Part shown: in pieces, positions 56,075 to 64,000 of the stretch
How the letters are laid out: every line of letters begins with the position of its first letter
Position numbering within the stretch: the stretch's first letter is position 1
Assembly: GCF_002838835.1 (NCBI RefSeq)
Contig: NZ_NHPP01000016.1
Location: forward strand, 1 to 64,000
DNA from: Siphonobacter sp. SORGH_AS_0500
GTDB taxonomy: Bacteria; Bacteroidota; Bacteroidia; Cytophagales; Spirosomataceae
Length of the DNA stretch: 64,000 bases
Reading direction: 5' to 3'
Notes under the pieces: model-generated
Told to the model about the DNA's origin: nothing
Seen by the model: only the letters and a program-made list of their open reading frames with translations
Databases searched by the model: none
Program-made: the position numbers and the translations under genes

Positions 56075-57475
56075 CTATAAAATCGTGCGGAATAGGATGA
56101 ACAGCGTTCCTGCCAGAATCATCGAAACGGGTAAGGTTAATACCCAAGCTAAAACGATGTTACGAATGGTGCTGGCCTGAAGGTTCTTAATCCCTTTATT
56201 GGCCACCATACTTCCGGCAATACCTGAAGAAAGTACGTGTGTGGTCGATACGGGTAAACCTAATCCAGAGGAAAGACCGATGGTCCCGGCGGCTACTAAC
56301 TCGGCACTGGCTCCCTGAGCATACGTCAGGTGTTGCTTTCCAATTTTTTCACCTACGGTTACGACAATACGTTTCCAACCTACCATCGTACCTAAACCTA
56401 AAGAGAGGGAAACCATCAGGATAACCCAGGTCGGAGCATATTCCGTGTAAGATTTTAAGCCTTTCAGTGAAGAATCCAGCGTAGATACTTCGTCACGGTT
56501 GAGCGTTAATGCTCCGTCTTTTTGAATTTTAGATAAATCTCTGGCAATCAGAAGAATATCTTTGCGAGATTCTAAACGTAACTGAGGAGGAATCTTTCCA
56601 TTGGAAACTCTCAGTACACTGTCAAGGTCAGAAATACTGGCTTTCACTACCTTCAGACGTTCCTGATCTACAGCAGCCAGACGAGGTTCTTCAATGTGAT
56701 TAACCAATTGCTGAATCTTTACCAGATTCGTCTGCATGTGGGACGTATCCTTATTGGCATCCAGTGCAAAGTAAGCAGGAGTAATACCGATCAGAATCAA
56801 CATGATCAGACCCACGCCTTTCTGTCCATCGTTCGAGCCGTGGAAGAAACTTACGCCCGTACAGGTCGCTACCAGAATACCGCGAATCCAGCCCGGAGGC
56901 GACTGGTTTTTCTTAGGTTCCTTGAAAATGATGTCATTCTTGATGGTTCTTTTCAGGATAAACATCAGAATGATAACCAAGCTAAAACCCACCAGTGGAG
57001 AAAGCAGAAGGGCAAAACCCGTTTCTTTTGCTTTGTCCCAGTTAACGGAACTAACGCCTGATACGTTTTCGGGTAATAAAGAATAAGCCAGACCTACGCC
57101 GAGGATGGAGCCAATCAGCGTGTGTGAGGACGACGAAGGAAGACCAAAATACCAGGTGCCGAGGTTCCAGATGATGGCACTAATCAGTAGTGATAGTACC
57201 ATCGCCACGGCATGATAGACATTTTGGTCGATTAGCAGTTCAACGGGAAGGAGATTGACAATACCCATTGCGACGCTGATGCCTCCGAAAAATACACCAA
57301 GGAAGTTGCAGAAACCTGACCACATAACGGCCACGTTAGGTTTCAGGGAGTTTGTGTAAATAACAGTAGCTACCGCGTTGGCCGTATCGTGAAATCCATT
57401 CACGAATTCGAAGGCACACGCACAAAAGAGGCAGATACACAGAAGAAAGAAAATTCCAGTCTCTAAGCCAAACAT
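56075..57475 (-). CDS. Inorganic phosphate transporter, PiT family
   Basis: 466 aa, inner membrane. Both PiT signature repeats are present: EFVNGFHDTANAVATVIYTN (22-41) and, near the C-terminus, GAS-rich GLPVSTTHVLSSGIAGSMVA; also GSNDGQKGVGLIMLILIG. A central hydrophilic region of about 110 residues (about 225-335) separates the two halves, longer than in E. coli PitA, and is typical of Bacteroidota members. Low-affinity phosphate/H+ or Na+ symport expected. No phoU gene is adjacent; the hydrophilic insert might do a similar job. Confidence 0.93.
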   Translation of the reverse strand: MFGLETGIFFLLCICLFCACAFEFVNGFHDTANAVATVIYTNSLKPNVAVMWSGFCNFLGVFFGGISVAMGIVNLLPVELLIDQNVYHAVAMVLSLLISAIIWNLGTWYFGLPSSSSHTLIGSILGVGLAYSLLPENVSGVSSVNWDKAKETGFALLLSPLVGFSLVIILMFILKRTIKNDIIFKEPKKNQSPPGWIRGILVATCTGVSFFHGSNDGQKGVGLIMLILIGITPAYFALDANKDTSHMQTNLVKIQQLVNHIEEPRLAAVDQERLKVVKASISDLDSVLRVSNGKIPPQLRLESRKDILLIARDLSKIQKDGALTLNRDEVSTLDSSLKGLKSYTEYAPTWVILMVSLSLGLGTMVGWKRIVVTVGEKIGKQHLTYAQGASAELVAAGTIGLSSGLGLPVSTTHVLSSGIAGSMVANKGIKNLQASTIRNIVLAWVLTLPVSMILAGTLFILFRTIL

Positions 57476-57587
57476 AAGGAGTTAAGGGGGCTATTTTGAC
57501 GCGAAGCTACGCAAAGGGATTAAGCCTAATGTTAAGGAATTGTTAAGAGTATCTGAATGGACAGGCTTACCCTCTGCTAAGAAAAAA

Positions 57588-57630
57588 GCTCTAACGATTG
57601 GTGAACTTGCTTTTGACCAATCGTTAGAGC
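57588..57630 (-). terminator. Terminator of rlmN
   Basis: Perfect 15-bp inverted repeat (57588-57602 with 57616-57630), 13-base loop, followed on the minus strand by a T-run. It lies about 145 bases after the rlmN stop; the intervening bases hold no feature. Confidence 0.8.
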
Positions 57631-57775
57631 AAAGATCAGGCGAATTATCCAGCTATCCTTCGGATTGGTGCCGGAAATACCGAATTTTTATTGGAAGAAC
57701 CAAAAAATATATTCCAACTAAGTTTTAAGCATTTTGTTCGGCTCTACGTAAAAATAGTTTCACGAAGGCAAAAAC

Positions 57776-58849
57776 TTAGGCTGAAACCGTAGCAGGAGCC
57801 GTCTTGGTAGCCAACTGGCCGCAAGCGGCGTCAATGTCTTTTCCGCGACTGCGACGAACGGTAATCGGGATATTTTTCTGCTCAATGAAACGGGCAAACT
57901 TGGATAGCGTTTGCGGATCCGTGTTTTTATACTGAGCGTTTTCAATGGGGTTATACTCAATGATGTTGATGTGAGCGTTGGGAATGTGCTTGGCAAAGTT
58001 CCAAAGCTCCTTGGCATCCTCAAGCGAGTCGTTGAAGTTGTAAAACAGGATGTACTCCAGCGTAATTTTATTACCCGTTTTGTTATAAAAATACTTCAGA
58101 GCATCTTTCAAAGCTACTAGCGTATTACTCTCGTTAATCGGCATAATCTGATTCCGTTTGCTGTCATTAGCTGCGTGCAGCGAAAGAGCCAGATTGAATT
58201 TTACCCCATCGTCACCAAGTTTCTGAATCATCTTAGCAATGCCAGCAGTACTCACCGTAATACGCTTGGGCGACATATTCAGCCCTTCGGGAGAAGTAAT
58301 GTGCTCGACGGATTTAAGAACGTTGGCGTAATTCAGCAAAGGCTCGCCCATACCCATGTACACGATGTTGGTCAGGGGTTGGTTGTAATTCTCTTCTGCC
58401 TGGTTTTTAATGGCCACCACCTGATCATAAATCTCAGCAGGGTCGAGGTTCCGTTCCCGATCCATGTAACCCGTTGCACAGAATTTACAGGTTAAAGAAC
58501 AACCCACCTGACTCGAAACGCAGGCCGTCATCCGATCATCGGCGGGAATTAATACGCCCTCGATCAATTTCCCATCAAAAAGCTGAAAAGCGGATTTGAT
58601 GGTCTTATCACTCGAAATCTGTTGCTTAGAAACATGAATCGGTCGAATTTCGAAATGCTCGGCAAGGACTTCCCGTGTCTTTTTGGACAGATTCGTCATC
58701 TCATCAAAGCTGCGGGCCGACTTCTTCCATAACCACTCTAAAATCTGTTTGGCCCGGAAACCCTGTTCTCCGTGCTCGACCAAAAAGGTCTTCAGCCCTT
58801 CCGCTGAGATTTTCCGAATATCCTGTTTTTGTATGACTGTGTTTTCCAT
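57776..58849 (-). CDS. rlmN: 23S rRNA (adenine2503-C2)-methyltransferase, also acting on tRNA A37
   Basis: 357 aa from the ATG at 58849; an upstream ATG at 58882 adds 11 poorly conserved residues. Radical-SAM cluster motif C-x3-C-x2-C in QVGCSLTCKFCATG (C117, C121, C124), the conserved VYMGMGEPLLNY, LSLHAAND and the C-terminal AACGQL with the catalytic Cys. RlmN methylates C2 of A2503 in 23S rRNA. It lies 61 bases after cvpA and may be cotranscribed with it. Confidence 0.96.
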   Translation of the reverse strand: MENTVIQKQDIRKISAEGLKTFLVEHGEQGFRAKQILEWLWKKSARSFDEMTNLSKKTREVLAEHFEIRPIHVSKQQISSDKTIKSAFQLFDGKLIEGVLIPADDRMTACVSSQVGCSLTCKFCATGYMDRERNLDPAEIYDQVVAIKNQAEENYNQPLTNIVYMGMGEPLLNYANVLKSVEHITSPEGLNMSPKRITVSTAGIAKMIQKLGDDGVKFNLALSLHAANDSKRNQIMPINESNTLVALKDALKYFYNKTGNKITLEYILFYNFNDSLEDAKELWNFAKHIPNAHINIIEYNPIENAQYKNTDPQTLSKFARFIEQKNIPITVRRSRGKDIDAACGQLATKTAPATVSA

Positions 58850-58910
58850 TGCTCGAAATCCTAATTCTTTGCCCAACTGCAATCTAACTCATTGGGTTCC
58901 AATTCTATAC

Positions 58911-59450
58911 TTAATCTTTCCGTAACTGATCAACTTTTTCAATCAATCGGTCACTTTTGGGAATGGCATCCGACACCTTGTCCATAACTTTTGGAGCAAA
59001 AGGACGGATAATGGGGTAAACGTAACTTCCCTTCATCTGTTCGCGATTAGGGTAACCTACATTCAGAGCATTCAGTAACCATAAAAAAATGCTGATACCG
59101 AAAGCATACGTAAACAAGCCCACAACGGCTCCGGCCATACTATCGAAGCTACCAAAAATGGTATAACGCATACTTCGCCGAAGTAGCCATCCGAAACGAT
59201 TGATGGTGAAAATGACCAGCACAAAAATACTGGAAAAGCCCAGGTAAGGCAGAAACTTTCGACCAATGGTTTCGCCCACATACGGAGCTACAAAAGCAAT
59301 GGCTTCATTTAATAGCTTGAATCCAAGGATAATGGATACGACAAAAGCAATAACTGCAATAATCTCGACCAATACGCCCCGCCGAAATCCCGTATACGCT
59401 CCGTAGGCCAGAGGTATTAGCAACAACAGGTCAAGAAAATTGAAATTCAT
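58911..59450 (-). CDS. CvpA-family membrane protein
   Basis: 179 aa, four predicted membrane helices: LDLLLLIPLAYGAYTGFRRG (7-26), VEIIAVIAFVVSIILGFKLL, FLPYLGFSSIFVLVIFTINR and AVVGLFTYAFGISIFLWLLN. The N-terminal LDLLLLIPL...G..RG pattern and gene length fit the CvpA family, first linked to colicin V production in E. coli and of uncertain role. Polar C-terminal tail. Confidence 0.9.
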   Translation of the reverse strand: MNFNFLDLLLLIPLAYGAYTGFRRGVLVEIIAVIAFVVSIILGFKLLNEAIAFVAPYVGETIGRKFLPYLGFSSIFVLVIFTINRFGWLLRRSMRYTIFGSFDSMAGAVVGLFTYAFGISIFLWLLNALNVGYPNREQMKGSYVYPIIRPFAPKVMDKVSDAIPKSDRLIEKVDQLRKD

Positions 59451-59624
59451 TTAGGTATGGGTAGGGTTTGAAAATAGTTTGATTTTGGGTTTGAGCAGGT
59501 TTGATTTATGGTTATATGATGAGGTTTGAACTATAATTCGCCAAGTCATTACCGTCATTATGGGTCCGCATTTGTAACGTAAAGAACCGCAGGCAACTAG
59601 CCATCTGGATTAATTTTTATGTAA

Positions 59625-59645
59625 AGACGCGACGTCATCGCGTCT
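59625..59645. repeat. REP-like palindrome
   Basis: Perfect 8-bp arms AGACGCGA/TCGCGTCT (59625-59632 with 59638-59645). Similar GACGCGAT-type palindromes are dispersed in intergenic regions of many environmental bacterial genomes. Lies in the 500-base gap between cvpA and yqeY. Confidence 0.4.
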
Positions 59646-59724
59646 GGCCGGGAAATGAAAATCATTTAAATGGTAACATCCGCCCTGGTTGGTTTCCTCA
59701 CCAAACCCTATTCTTAGCAGTAAG

Positions 59725-59744
59725 GGCTGGTGAAGACACCAGCC
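59725..59744. repeat. GC-rich hairpin GGCTGGTG/CACCAGCC
   Basis: Perfect 8-bp arms (59725-59732 with 59737-59744), 4-base loop. A further half-copy GGCTGGTG lies near 59872. The rest of 59451-59954 contains only a chance-looking 80-codon frame. Confidence 0.45.
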
Positions 59745-59954
59745 AAGGCGGGAGTAACCAAAGCCGCCTCTACCCAGCCGAGATACCGTCGCTTATGGAT
59801 TATAATCTACTGTCACGGCTATCCAGAGTGAAACTTCCGCATCACCGTTTTCTTGCTTCATTCGAGAGAACGGCTGGTGAGATAGTAACGTTTAACGGCT
59901 TTAAACCTTATCAAACAACGGTTCAAACCTGCCCCAAACCAAAACCTCCTCCAA

Positions 59955-60401
59955 CTACTGTAATAATTGCTTCACTGCTGCTGAGATGGCTTTCCCTTCG
60001 GCTTTTCCGGCCAGCTCTTTCGTGGCTACGCCCATAACTTTACCTAGATCGCTGGGGCCGCTGGCACCTACGTGGGCAATGATTTCCTGCAAACGAGCTT
60101 TGAGTTCGTCCTCAGTTAGCATTTTTGGTAAAAACTCTTCAATTACGGCCACTTCCGCAAATTCTTTATCGGCTAACTCCTGACGACCGTTTCCGACGTA
60201 CATTTCCGCCGAATCCTTACGTTGCTTCACGGCTTTCATCAGGATTTTCATTTCCTGATCGGAAGTTAGTTCGTGAGCAGTTCCAGACGTTTCTTCTAAT
60301 AAAATGGCTGATTTAATAGCCCGCAATGCCAGTAAGCGTGACTGATTTTTCGCGAGCATCGCTGATTTAATCTCAGCTTCGATGGTTGATTTTAAAGACA
60401 T
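59955..60401 (-). CDS. yqeY: GatB/YqeY domain protein
   Basis: 148 aa, the standard free-standing YqeY length. Segments: IKSAMLAKNQSRLLALRAIK, MKAVKQRKDSAEMYVGNGR, EEFLPKMLTEDELKAR and PSDLGKVMGVATKELAGKAEGK, all family-typical. The domain is the tRNA-binding part of the GatB amidotransferase subunit; the role of the stand-alone protein is not established. A TAnnTTTG-like box on the minus strand near 60500 could be its promoter. Confidence 0.94.
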   Translation of the reverse strand: MSLKSTIEAEIKSAMLAKNQSRLLALRAIKSAILLEETSGTAHELTSDQEMKILMKAVKQRKDSAEMYVGNGRQELADKEFAEVAVIEEFLPKMLTEDELKARLQEIIAHVGASGPSDLGKVMGVATKELAGKAEGKAISAAVKQLLQ

Positions 60402-60572
60402 AACCTAAAATTCAGGATTGATCTATAAAGATTTAAAAAGATTTCCCGCAATATTTGATGCGTTATTTAGAACTGTTCTTGCTAAAGAAGAGTTCTCTAC
60501 CTTGCAAAGTTACAAAATCTCAACCGCAGAAGGGGCTTTCCTGTGCTAGCACCCCTGCATATCATACGATTT

Positions 60573-61304
60573 ATGCCTACTCGTCTTTCGGTAAATATTA
60601 ATAAAGTGGCTACGCTGCGGAATTCCCGCGGAGGTAATAATCCGGATGTTATTAAAGTGGCCCTCGATTGCGAACGATTTGGAGCCGAAGGAATCACCGT
60701 TCACCCGCGTCCCGACGAACGTCATATTCGGTATCAGGACGTACTGGATTTGAGCAAAGTATTAACAACGGAGTTTAACATCGAAGGAAATCCCACGGAG
60801 CAGAAATTTGTTGATCTGGTTCTTCAGGTAAAACCGGCTCAGGTAACGATGGTGCCCGACGTGCTCGGAGCCGTTACTTCTAATGCGGGTTGGGATACCC
60901 TGGCGAATAAAGCGTTACTGACGGATTTGGTTAAGACCTTTAAAGAAGCGGGCATTCGTACCTCCATTTTTGTGGACGCCGACGTCGCAATGGTAGAGGG
61001 AGCCGCCGCCGTTGGAGCAGATCGCATTGAATTATACACGGAGCCCTATGCTCATCAATATTCACTCGATCAGTCATTAGCATTAACGCCATTCATTAAG
61101 GCGGCTGAACGGGCCAATGAATTGGGTTTGGGTATTAATGCTGGGCATGATTTGAGTCTGGATAACCTTCGCTATTTCCAGCAGAACATTCCAGGATTAC
61201 TGGAAGTATCCATCGGCCACGCCCTGATTTGTGATGCTTTGTATTACGGTTTGGAAAACACCATTCAGTTATACCTGCGGGAAGCAAAAGCAGGCTTGAT
61301 TTAA
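60573..61304 (+). CDS. pdxJ: Pyridoxine 5'-phosphate synthase
   Basis: 243 aa from the ATG at 60573, which gives the conserved opening [19 protein letters not shown]; a start at 60543 would add 10 non-conserved residues. TIM barrel with [14 protein letters not shown] (active-site His and Arg), [41 protein letters not shown] and VSIGHALI. PdxJ condenses 1-deoxy-D-xylulose 5-phosphate with 3-amino-2-oxopropyl phosphate in vitamin B6 synthesis. Followed by a perfect terminator. Confidence 0.97.
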   Translation: MPTRLSVNINKVATLRNSRGGNNPDVIKVALDCERFGAEGITVHPRPDERHIRYQDVLDLSKVLTTEFNIEGNPTEQKFVDLVLQVKPAQVTMVPDVLGAVTSNAGWDTLANKALLTDLVKTFKEAGIRTSIFVDADVAMVEGAAAVGADRIELYTEPYAHQYSLDQSLALTPFIKAAERANELGLGINAGHDLSLDNLRYFQQNIPGLLEVSIGHALICDALYYGLENTIQLYLREAKAGLI

Positions 61305-61400
61305 TGGATAATTTAGAAATAAGATAGAAATAGATCTTCCCGAAAGGCAACGTGCCCTAGGCAGCGTACCTCGGTTTAAATTTTTGGGAAGTTACTAAAG

Positions 61401-61430
61401 AAAAAAGCTCTGAATTCTCAGAGCTTTTTT
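61401..61430 (+). terminator. Terminator of pdxJ
   Basis: Perfect 13-bp inverted repeat (61401-61413 with 61418-61430), 4-base loop, A-run before and T-run after, so it may work both ways. Confidence 0.9.
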
Positions 61431-61585
61431 GCTGACTTATGGTCAATACTCCTCGCGTTGAGAAGTACTTCAATTGTTGTTGTAAGGAAAAGACCCGCCG
61501 ATGAAAAGAAACGTTGGAAGGTTTCAAAACTATTCTGGTAGATAGCCCTCCCGCAAGCTTTTAAATAAACTCAAACCTAGTCCAG

Positions 61586-61954
61586 CTATTCATTCAATTC
61601 AATCCAGTACCCATCTGGATCTTGCAGAAAGATTTGACGAATGCCATCGGGACGGGCTTTGGGGCCTTTGAAGGTTAGATTTTTGCTTTTGAGGAAAGCC
61701 TCTGTTTCATCCATATCCGCAATTTTCACCGCGAAATGATTCTTGCGGGAGCCTAATACTTCTCCATTAACTACCTCCGTACGGTTTCCTAATAAATGTA
61801 ACTGCTTAGTACCGCCGAGGCTAAACCAAGCTCCCGGGAAATCAAACGCGGGGCGGGGTAATACTTCCAGCTCTAAAACATCCCGGTAAAAGGCGATACT
61901 CGTTTCGGTATCGGCGACGTATAAGGCGACATGATCCAGTTCAATAATATGCAT
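61586..61954 (-). CDS. VOC-family (glyoxalase/dioxygenase fold) protein
   Basis: 122 aa, one VOC domain of two beta-alpha-beta-beta-beta modules. LDHVALYVADTETSIAFYRD opens the first (metal-binding His at 8), NHFAVKIADMDETEAFL the second, and IFLQDPDGYWIELNE ends with a metal-binding Glu. Closest in pattern to glyoxalase I-like proteins, but substrate cannot be assigned. Confidence 0.93.
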   Translation of the reverse strand: MHIIELDHVALYVADTETSIAFYRDVLELEVLPRPAFDFPGAWFSLGGTKQLHLLGNRTEVVNGEVLGSRKNHFAVKIADMDETEAFLKSKNLTFKGPKARPDGIRQIFLQDPDGYWIELNE

Positions 61955-62198
61955 AGATGAAAGGCGATTCAGACCAGAATCTACAGGTCGGTGATAAAAA
62001 CTTCACAAACATACAATCTTCCGGCTGGACGGGTAAATTTTAGGTTAGGTCTATAATTCTACCCTACTTTTAAGCATTGTTTGTATAATTGATGGTCAAA
62101 AGCATTAATAGCTTAATATTGTTCTGTATTAGTTATAGATAGCGATATTTTGTTGTGATGCTGTTCATTTCCCATTGATTTCCTCACCAATACTTCTT

Positions 62199-64000
62199 AT
62201 GCGTAGAGTTCTATTACTAGCCGCATCGCTGGCGTGTTCGTTGCCTTCCTTTGCTCAGGGTCTTTCGGGAGTTACCAATGGCCTGCAAAAAATGCCCGGT
62301 TATCTCAATATGTACTGGGACGCCAAAAAGGGCAAAATGTATCTGGAAATTGATAAGCTGGATACCGAAATGCTTTTCCATACCACACTTCCGGCGGGAG
62401 TAGGTTCTAATGATATTGGACTGGACCGTGGAAAAATGGGTGCTGCCAAAGTGATCAAGTTTCAGCGGACGGGACCGAAGGTATTAATGCTGGAGCAGAA
62501 TTACGGGTATCGGGCCACTTCTGGTGAAAAAATGGAAGTTAGAGCCGTAGAGCAATCCTTTGCTCAGTCAGCCCTGTGGGGATTTGACGTGGCAGCTGAA
62601 GAAGGGAAATCCGTTTTAGTGGATGCCACTAGCTTCTTTCTGCGGGATGGTTACGAGGCGGCTTCAGCCATTGCCCGTACCAAGCAGGGTGTTTTTCGGG
62701 TCGATCCTACGCGTTGTGCCTTTTATCTGCCTTATACTAAAAACTTTCCCGAAAATACGGAAGTAGAAGTAACCATCACGCTAACGGGTGAGCAGGCAGG
62801 TTCTTTCCTTCGGGAAGTCGTACCTACCCCAAATGCAGTAACCGTTCGGGAACATTATTCCTTCATCAAGTTACCCGAGCCCGGTTATCAGCCTCGTGAA
62901 TTTGACCCACGGGCGGGTATTAACTCCATCGATTACTTCGACTACTCGTCGCCTTTCAGCACAGCCATTGAGAAGCGATACATTCGTCGTCACCGCTTGC
63001 AGAAGAAAAATCCAAACGCAGCCGTCTCGGAAGCCGTGAAGCCCATTGTCTATTACATGGACCCTGGTGCTCCCGAACCCATTCGCTCGGCGTTGATGGA
63101 CGGGATTGCCTGGTGGAATCAGGCCTACGAAGCCGCAGGTTTCAAGAATGCCTTTCAGGTAAAAGTATTACCCGACTCGGCTGATCCGATGGATATTCGC
63201 TATAACCTTGTGCAATGGGTTCATCGCTCAACGCGGGGCTGGTCATACGGAGCAAGTGTGATTGATCCTCGCACGGGTGAGATTATTAAGGGAAAGGTAA
63301 CGCTGGGTTCGCTTCGCGTTCGTCAGGATTATCTGATTGCGAACGGCTTAGTAGGAGAGTACGAAGGGGATAAACCCAGTAAGGAAGCTGAAGAAATGGC
63401 ACTGGCTCGTCTGCGTCAGTTGGGAGCCCACGAAACGGGTCATACGCTGGGTCTACCTCATAACTATGCCTCTAACCATAATGACCGGGCGTCGGTAATG
63501 GACTACCCGCATCCGCTGGTTCGCATCATGGGTCAGAATAAATTAAGTCTGGCCGATGCCTATACCAAGGAAATTGGTGGCTGGGATAAAGTAGCCATCA
63601 ACTACGCCTACCGCGAGTTTAAAACGAAAGAAGAAGAAAAAGCGGGTCTGAAGAAGATCATCGACGATTATATCGCCAAAGGTTTCTTATTTCTGAGCGA
63701 TCAGGATGGACGTCCTGAAGGTTCGGCTCATCCCATTACACACTTGTGGGATAATGGTAAAAATTCAGTGGAAGAACTCAACCGCGTCATGCAGGTTCGC
63801 CGGATTGCTCTGACCAATTTCAGCGAAAAGAAAATTCCAATGAATGCTCCGATGGCGACACTGGAGGAAGCACTCGTGCCGATTTATCTTTTTCACCGGT
63901 ATCAGATCGAAGCAGCCAGTAAAGTAGTGGGCGGCGTATTCTATACCTATGCCGTTCGTGGCGACAAGCAAAAAGTCATGGAATACGTTTCAGGCGATGA
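62199..64000 (+). CDS. Zinc-dependent metalloprotease (metzincin, DUF5117/DUF4953 type), 3' end outside the window
   Basis: First 600 codons of an open frame that runs off the right edge without a stop. Signal peptide MRRVLLLAASLACSLPSFAQ. The catalytic metzincin motif HETGHTLGLPHNY starts at residue 411, with the extended HExxHxxGxxH form (H411, H415, H421) and a following SVMDYPHP Met-turn. Upstream, IVYYMDPGAPEPIRSALMDG and GIAWWNQAYEAAGFKNAF are typical of this large Bacteroidota family. Likely a secreted or periplasmic protease; full members are about 800 aa or more. Confidence 0.92.
   Translation, partial: MRRVLLLAASLACSLPSFAQGLSGVTNGLQKMPGYLNMYWDAKKGKMYLEIDKLDTEMLFHTTLPAGVGSNDIGLDRGKMGAAKVIKFQRTGPKVLMLEQNYGYRATSGEKMEVRAVEQSFAQSALWGFDVAAEEGKSVLVDATSFFLRDGYEAASAIARTKQGVFRVDPTRCAFYLPYTKNFPENTEVEVTITLTGEQAGSFLREVVPTPNAVTVREHYSFIKLPEPGYQPREFDPRAGINSIDYFDYSSPFSTAIEKRYIRRHRLQKKNPNAAVSEAVKPIVYYMDPGAPEPIRSALMDGIAWWNQAYEAAGFKNAFQVKVLPDSADPMDIRYNLVQWVHRSTRGWSYGASVIDPRTGEIIKGKVTLGSLRVRQDYLIANGLVGEYEGDKPSKEAEEMALARLRQLGAHETGHTLGLPHNYASNHNDRASVMDYPHPLVRIMGQNKLSLADAYTKEIGGWDKVAINYAYREFKTKEEEKAGLKKIIDDYIAKGFLFLSDQDGRPEGSAHPITHLWDNGKNSVEELNRVMQVRRIALTNFSEKKIPMNAPMATLEEALVPIYLFHRYQIEAASKVVGGVFYTYAVRGDKQKVMEYVSGD

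Noticed and set aside
1..64000. CRISPR arrays, insertion sequences, prophage genes and tRNA genes
   Set aside because: No regularly spaced repeats, transposases, integrases, phage structural genes or tRNA folds were recognised; very degenerate copies could be missed without a search.

Overview
The window reads as a chromosomal segment of a Bacteroidota bacterium, most likely of the order Cytophagales. The evidence is a SusC/SusD nutrient-uptake pair, two large proteins with type IX secretion (T9SS) C-terminal sorting domains, an AcnB-type aconitase, an Oar-like TonB-dependent receptor, an ECF sigma gene next to a membrane-anchored beta-barrel gene, weak Shine-Dalgarno sites, and one promoter matching the Bacteroidota TTG-N19-TAnnTTTG consensus. 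A Spirosomataceae-like genus is a guess only.

Layout. 1-100: 3' end of a 5S rRNA gene and its terminator, so an rrn operon lies to the left. 256-9845 (minus strand): a carbohydrate locus with SusC, SusD, a LacI regulator, a GHMP sugar kinase, a sugar-phosphate nucleotidyltransferase and a GH109-like enzyme. Together these could capture, release, phosphorylate and nucleotide-activate a sugar. 10.2-19.7 kb: S9 peptidase, C25/PorU-like T9SS protease and dnaE. 20.1-25.7 kb: a tandem GH43 protein and a TonB-dependent receptor. 26.1-32 kb: accessory genes (a possible immunity protein, an ADP-ribosylglycohydrolase with an unknown N-terminal region, a large T9SS-exported LamG-type protein). 33.2-38.2 kb: acnB and a GH127 beta-L-arabinofuranosidase. 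38.3-42.2 kb: DUF2625 protein, an unknown protein, a GMC oxidoreductase and a rifampin ADP-ribosyltransferase (arr). 42.3-45.5 kb: a strikingly AT-rich island with an Abi-C abortive-infection protein and three unknown envelope or small proteins. 45.9-54.2 kb: GH43, bestrophin, GDPD, two SDR enzymes, a Phd/PIN toxin-antitoxin pair with a visible promoter and operator, and the sigma/beta-barrel pair. 54.4-64 kb: mostly housekeeping genes (M20 amidohydrolase, PiT transporter, rlmN, cvpA, yqeY, pdxJ, VOC protein), then a zinc metalloprotease that runs off the right edge.

A technical point affects the whole reading. Four genes (susC, dnaE, the GMC oxidoreductase and a small envelope gene) are broken by a total of seven frameshifts. 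Every one is explained by the loss of exactly one base. Because dnaE is essential, most of these are probably assembly or sequencing errors, not real pseudogenes. The four genes are annotated over their full span.

No CRISPR array, insertion sequence, prophage or tRNA was recognised. The best candidates for undescribed biology are the AT-rich island, the kinase/nucleotidyltransferase/GH109 salvage module with its inverted-repeat operator, the ADP-ribosylglycohydrolase fusion, and a HepT-like protein lacking the HEPN catalytic motif.
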